Assembly (NCBI GenBank): GCA_016932715.1
Contig: JAFGCG010000092.1
Location: forward strand, 1 to 64,000
From: Anaerolineales bacterium
GTDB taxonomy: Bacteria; Chloroflexota; Anaerolineae; Anaerolineales; Villigracilaceae
Reading direction: 5' to 3'
DNA length: 64,000 nt
Position numbers and translations under genes: made by a program. Positions 60,474 through 64,000 of this stretch are shown piece after piece; position 1 is the stretch's first letter; every line of letters begins with the position of its first letter. The notes below the pieces were generated by a model that worked only from the letters and a program-made list of their open reading frames with translations, had not been told where the DNA came from and did not search any database.

Positions 60474-61805
60474 ATGCAAGACAGACTTTCAAAAATGCTT
60501 CGATTCAGGCCGGGTGAAATCCGTCTTGTCGCTGTGCTGGGCATGATCCTGTTCGTTAACTATACTGCGATGGGGATCACCAAAGTTGTTTCGGTCAGCG
60601 GTTTCCTAAGCCAGGTCAGGGATCAATACATTCTGCTCGTCTGGGCTGTGGATATGGCTTTGCTCATCCTGGTCACAGGCCTGCAGTCCCTGATCGTGGA
60701 TCGTTTCGATCGTGTGAAGCTTATGGTGGCTGTTTTGTTAGTCTTCGCCGGTCTCTACGCAATTTTGCCGTTCTCCTTCCTCTTCAAAATATTCCCGGAA
60801 TCGATCGCGTACGCGTTGATTTATCTGCTCAACGATCAGCAGTGGCGGTTCTTTCCGGTGGTCTTTTGGATTTTGGTCAACGACATCTTCGATCCCGCGG
60901 CTGGACGCCGCCTGTTGCCGGTCATCGCCAACTTCGCTTTTGTTGGCACGATTGTCGGTCTGGGCATAGCTGCGCTGGATGCAAGCGTGCACTTTGGCAC
61001 CATCAAATTACTTTACCTGAACGCCATCATTTTCCTGGCAGGCTCTATTGCGGCGTACTTCGGTCTTCGCAAAGTGCATATCGACCGCGTCACGAAGGCG
61101 GACGTTTCGGTGAAGAAAACGCTTGTCGAAGGCTGGGAGTTTATCAGGACCGTCCCGGCGTTCGCTTACCAGGCTCTCGGAATGCTGGTTGCGGGGACGG
61201 TCATGACGATCCTGCTTTACGACGCGCTTTCAGACGCGCACCTCGACCTGGGAAGCGGCTTCCAGGCCTTCTATGCGTGGTACAACCTTTTGATCGCCAT
61301 CGCCTCGATCATCATCCAGACATTGAGCGCGCGTATCATCGAGCAGTTGACCCTCAGGAACAGTTTCCTCATCCAGCCTTTCGTGATGCTGGTCAGCAGC
61401 GTCCTGAATTTTTTTGTGCCGGGTTTCCTGAGCAGTGCAGCTGCGCAGGGTGTGGCGCGGGCATCCTATGACACGATTGACTTATCGAATCGCAAAGCCT
61501 TCCAGGCGTTGGTTCCAAATGAGAAGCGCGGACGCGTCAGCATGTTCATCGACAGCTATCTGCCTTCCTTCGGGACGATCGTAGGCAGTCTGGTCACGTT
61601 TGGGATCATCGCGGCGGGTCTGAGCTTGGGATGGAAGCGCGACCTGTCTGGCGCGGTCTATCTCGGACTGGGAGTCGTGCTGGCCGTCCTTGCAGTCTGG
61701 GCAGCGTTCCGGGTCCGGAAAACATATGAGGCGAGCCTGCTGAATTGGCAATTGAAGCGCCGAACGCGCGGCTCGTCAGGGGTGTTGGATCATCTGGATT
61801 TTTGA
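60474..61805 (+). CDS. NTT/MFS-like membrane transporter
   Basis: A 443-aa polytopic membrane protein with about 11-12 hydrophobic segments. Features such as QSLIVDRFDRVKLM between segments, LNDQQWRFFPVVFWILVNDIFDPAAGRRLLP, and LSNRKAFQALVPNEKRGRVSMFIDSYLPSFG resemble Npt1/Npt2 (ATP/ADP carrier-like) and MFS proteins. Substrate unknown; a nucleotide or small-anion carrier is possible. ATG 60474 is preferred over the tracked 60429 start, which lies within the putative leader. It leads a likely operon with the next three genes. Confidence 0.7.
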   Translation: MQDRLSKMLRFRPGEIRLVAVLGMILFVNYTAMGITKVVSVSGFLSQVRDQYILLVWAVDMALLILVTGLQSLIVDRFDRVKLMVAVLLVFAGLYAILPFSFLFKIFPESIAYALIYLLNDQQWRFFPVVFWILVNDIFDPAAGRRLLPVIANFAFVGTIVGLGIAALDASVHFGTIKLLYLNAIIFLAGSIAAYFGLRKVHIDRVTKADVSVKKTLVEGWEFIRTVPAFAYQALGMLVAGTVMTILLYDALSDAHLDLGSGFQAFYAWYNLLIAIASIIIQTLSARIIEQLTLRNSFLIQPFVMLVSSVLNFFVPGFLSSAAAQGVARASYDTIDLSNRKAFQALVPNEKRGRVSMFIDSYLPSFGTIVGSLVTFGIIAAGLSLGWKRDLSGAVYLGLGVVLAVLAVWAAFRVRKTYEASLLNWQLKRRTRGSSGVLDHLDF

Positions 61806-61818
61806 TTATGGAGACATC

Positions 61819-62565
61819 ATGGCATCACAGTTGGTTCGAAGCGAAGGGGATGTCAAAATCTGGTCATTGCTTGGGTTGGGGGATAGCGCGCGTATCGAGG
61901 CATTGCTGAGTCTGTATGCGGAGCTTTTTCCGCAATACGCACATTATGTCCCCCGCATGCGGCGGCGGGCAGAGTATGGGGAGGAACATCGTGCTGGACA
62001 CATCGTCCATTACTGGCTGCTCGAGGTGGATGGACAGCCCGCCGGACTGCGTACGTTCCGCTATGTGCGTGAGCGCCGCGTCGGATTGGCACATGCACTG
62101 GCAGTGAAGCCTGCCTATCGTACTGTGAATGTGGGCGAGCAGAGGCTTTCCATGTTCCTGGTGCGCGCCTGCCTCGATCAAATCATCGCGGATTCGGAGC
62201 GGCTGGGTGATGAGTTCACGTTTGGCATGGTCAATGAAGTGGAGTCGCCCAACCTGATGGAGCATTACAGGAGAAACGGAATTTTGGAACTGCCCGTCAA
62301 ATACATGGAGCCGGTTTTCCCCGGGGAACATCCAGGCCGGACGCGCGCGGAGGAAATTGCATTGGTCCGTTTTGCCCCCATGTTTTTGGGCATTCTTCCG
62401 GATACGCGCAGGGGCATTCCCTTCTATACCAGCGACATGGTTGCCAGTTTTGCCCTGGCTTTTCTTGTTGATCACTATGGTTTACCTGTCGAACATCCAC
62501 AGGTCCAGTCTATGCTGAATTCGATCCCAGCTTTATCCAGGAGGATAGAATGGATACCGCAATGA
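61819..62565 (+). CDS. GNAT-like acetyltransferase domain protein
   Basis: A 248-aa protein with a GNAT-like core: IVHYWLLEVDGQPAGLRTFRYVRERRVGLAHALAVKPAYR (central strands and the beta-bulge), then a helix LSMFLVRACLDQIIADSERLG and FTFGMVNEVESPNLMEHYRRNGILELP. The acetyl-CoA P-loop (Q/R-x2-G-x-G/A) is not clear, so it may be inactive or diverged. No membrane segment. GGAG precedes the ATG. Its 3' end overlaps the sensor gene by 16 nt. Confidence 0.6.
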   Translation: MASQLVRSEGDVKIWSLLGLGDSARIEALLSLYAELFPQYAHYVPRMRRRAEYGEEHRAGHIVHYWLLEVDGQPAGLRTFRYVRERRVGLAHALAVKPAYRTVNVGEQRLSMFLVRACLDQIIADSERLGDEFTFGMVNEVESPNLMEHYRRNGILELPVKYMEPVFPGEHPGRTRAEEIALVRFAPMFLGILPDTRRGIPFYTSDMVASFALAFLVDHYGLPVEHPQVQSMLNSIPALSRRIEWIPQ

Positions 62566-63626
62566 AACAATCACCCGCACGTTATGTCAGTCTGCGCGTC
62601 AAGATCTGGATCGGCTTTATCTTGATCTTTACGCCGGTTTTTATTGCCAGTTATTACTGGTTCTATCAGTACACCACCTCGCGCGTGCTCCAAAGCATCT
62701 CCGACAGCCTTGTGGATACGATTGACGGCGCGATCAAGGTGATGGATATAGACGGTTTTGTCAAGTTATACGAGGAGGAGAGTACCACCGATCCAAATTG
62801 TTCGCCGTCCAGTGGTAAAGCGGAAGGATATTATCCCGAAGACAATCCGCTTTACATGGAACATGTTAACTGGCTCTATACGGTTCAGCAGATCGCGCCC
62901 AACACTCGTATCTACACGTATGTGAAAGGACCCGGCGCGGGAGACATTGTCGCGATTGGAAGCACCGGATATTTTCGCGAGCCGCGCGGTGGTTTTAAGT
63001 TCTGCGAGCTTTACAACTCCCAGGGCAAAACCCAGATCGCAGAGGGATTGATTCACCGTGTTGACCGCTGGAATGTTTATACGGATTCGTTTGGCAGTTG
63101 GATCACAACCTATCAACCAATCACCGACGCGAATGGCCACAATGTCGGAGCGATCGGCGTCGATATTTCTGCTGATTACGTGAAGCAGGTCAGACAGGGG
63201 ATCCTCGTCAGCGGGGCGATCGCCTTTGTGCTGAGCTATGTTCTGATCTTCCTGCTTGTGTACTGGTTCTCGGGTTTGATGACGCGCCCGATCGTGTCGC
63301 TGGCGGAGATTGCAACCGATATTGGAGATGGGGAATACGATCAGGAATGGAGTCGAGTTGGCAAAATCGGGTCGTTCCGCGATGAAATCGATACCCTGAC
63401 CCGTATCTTCCACGCCATGGTCGATAAAGTGGCGGAACGCGAAAAATCCCTGCGCGCCCGCGTGGCACAGTTGGAAATCATGATCGACCGCTCGAAACTG
63501 GAAACCCAGGTGCAGGAAATCGTGGAAAGTGATTTCTTCCAGGATCTGCGCGCGAAGGTTCAGGACATGCGCAGTCGCTTCAAGGATGAGCCGACTACAG
63601 ATAAAGATAAAGATAACGAGAAATAA
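62550..63626 (+). CDS. Membrane sensor with HAMP domain and no output domain
   Basis: A 358-aa protein. TM1 is IWIGFILIFTPVFIASYYWFYQY (about 12-35). A Cache-like external sensor follows (VDTIDGAIKVMDIDGFVKLYEE ... GVDISADYVKQV, about 50-215). TM2 is SGAIAFVLSYVLIFLLVYWF. The HAMP region (MTRPIVSLAEIATDIGDGEYDQEW) is followed by a long coiled coil ending in a charged tail (TTDKDKDNEK). There is no kinase, cyclase or methyl-accepting domain, so signal output must use a partner, perhaps the HAMP/GAF protein that follows. AGGAGG 5 nt before ATG 62550 supports this start. Confidence 0.8.
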   Translation: MDTAMKQSPARYVSLRVKIWIGFILIFTPVFIASYYWFYQYTTSRVLQSISDSLVDTIDGAIKVMDIDGFVKLYEEESTTDPNCSPSSGKAEGYYPEDNPLYMEHVNWLYTVQQIAPNTRIYTYVKGPGAGDIVAIGSTGYFREPRGGFKFCELYNSQGKTQIAEGLIHRVDRWNVYTDSFGSWITTYQPITDANGHNVGAIGVDISADYVKQVRQGILVSGAIAFVLSYVLIFLLVYWFSGLMTRPIVSLAEIATDIGDGEYDQEWSRVGKIGSFRDEIDTLTRIFHAMVDKVAEREKSLRARVAQLEIMIDRSKLETQVQEIVESDFFQDLRAKVQDMRSRFKDEPTTDKDKDNEK

Positions 63627-63649
63627 CGGATTTCCCGAGCCGAATCTTT

Positions 63650-63691
63650 CGAACCTGCCGTTGGTTGATATAATAACCAACGGCAGGTTCG
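63650..63691. terminator. Perfect 17-bp palindrome after the sensor gene
   Basis: cgaacctgccgttggtt / aaccaacggcaggttcg with an 8-nt loop (gatataat). No T-run follows, so it may be a terminator of poor quality, an RNA-stabilising hairpin or a dispersed palindromic repeat. Confidence 0.55.
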
Positions 63692-63724
63692 CACAGCAGA
63701 TTCGATGATGAGGAACAATTTTCA

Positions 63725-64000
63725 TTGAAGCGCATCAGGCAGGCAGTCGAGGCAGTGGGCCAGGGAGAATACAACCCGGCTTCTTTGGCTGAACTGGTCC
63801 GCCGGACGGACGAGGTCGGGCAGTTGGCGCGCGTCGTGGATGCAATGGGACGCGACGTCGCTTTCCGCTATAAGCAATTGCGGCTGTTGGGAAAGGTGAT
63901 TCCCATTGGCGTTGCACTCTCCGCCGAAAAGGATTTCAACCGCTTGCTTGAGTCACTGGTGATCGAGGCGCAGGACGTGACCGGCGCCGATGCCGGGACG
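63725..64000 (+). CDS. HAMP/GAF signalling protein, N-terminal part (cut by window end)
   Basis: An open frame runs to the window end without a stop, so it is not in the track. From TTG 63725 the translation begins KRIRQAVEAVGQGEYNPASL, then LVRRTDEVGQLARVVDAMGRDV, a HAMP-like segment, followed by ALSAEKDFNRLLESLVIEAQ, the usual first helix of a GAF domain. No membrane segment precedes it: either a soluble protein or one whose N-terminus was lost. AGGA lies about 10 nt upstream. It could be the output partner of the preceding sensor. Confidence 0.6.
   Translation, partial: MKRIRQAVEAVGQGEYNPASLAELVRRTDEVGQLARVVDAMGRDVAFRYKQLRLLGKVIPIGVALSAEKDFNRLLESLVIEAQDVTGADAGT

Overview
The window is a bacterial chromosome segment that most resembles an Anaerolineae-type member of the Chloroflexota. 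This is an inference. It rests on the mix of surface and secreted families (DUF4012, SdrD-B repeat proteins, a gingipain-like C25 protein, a DUF2723 membrane protein), on a LysM protein with an N-terminal CPYLGL-type Cys/His module, and on dispersed G-rich GGACGGGAGACGG minisatellites of a kind I associate with that group. No rRNA, tRNA or CRISPR array was seen.

Region 1 (1-5.4 kb) starts with palindromic repeats and a terminator. It then holds an ABC-2 polysaccharide-export permease and a small toxin-antitoxin style island: an AbiEii-like nucleotidyltransferase with a small partner, an RHH/PIN pair, a lone nucleotidyltransferase and a DUF433/DUF5615 pair. Copies of the G-rich minisatellite punctuate it. 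The RHH/PIN pair has a promoter whose -10 box is flanked by a 7-bp inverted repeat, a likely autoregulatory operator.

Region 2 (5.5-32.7 kb) is a long, mostly same-strand exopolysaccharide cluster. It contains a Wzx-type flippase, a Wzy/O-antigen-ligase-like protein, many GT4 glycosyltransferases (one is only a half), a GT2 enzyme, several methyltransferases, a hexapeptide acyltransferase, a GNAT, a PIG-L deacetylase, a WbqC protein and a CapK/PaaK-like adenylate-forming enzyme. It continues with a domain-permuted sugar-phosphate transferase, a DegT aminotransferase, a Wzz/BY-kinase, a LysM protein and a low-molecular-weight tyrosine phosphatase. Many start/stop codons overlap (ATGA, GTGA, TTGA, TAATG), so translational coupling is likely. 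The stretch from about 16 to 26 kb is visibly A+T-richer than its flanks, as expected for an exchanged polysaccharide locus.

Region 3 (32.8-55 kb) is the most interesting part: a split, duplicated lasso-peptide locus. The first half is a nucleotidyltransferase, B1 (PqqD/RRE), B2 (transglutaminase-like protease), a 51-aa precursor absent from the ORF track, an asparagine-synthetase-like cyclase and an HPr-kinase-like protein. About 14 kb further on is a second cyclase / 70-aa precursor / HPr-kinase-like set with no B1 or B2 of its own. Between the halves lie an SdrD-B surface protein, a VanZ gene on the minus strand and a giant secreted protein of about 3029 aa (SdrD-B repeats, GEVED domain, C-terminal C25 peptidase). 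The giant gene follows a good sigma-70-type promoter and a folded, unidentified 5' leader RNA.

Region 4 (55-64 kb) encodes a DUF4012 protein, a secreted Cys-containing tandem-duplication protein, a DUF2723 membrane protein that starts directly after a terminator, an NTT/MFS-like transporter, a GNAT-like protein, a membrane HAMP sensor and the start of a HAMP/GAF protein cut by the window edge.

Functions are read from motifs and translations only. No database search was run.
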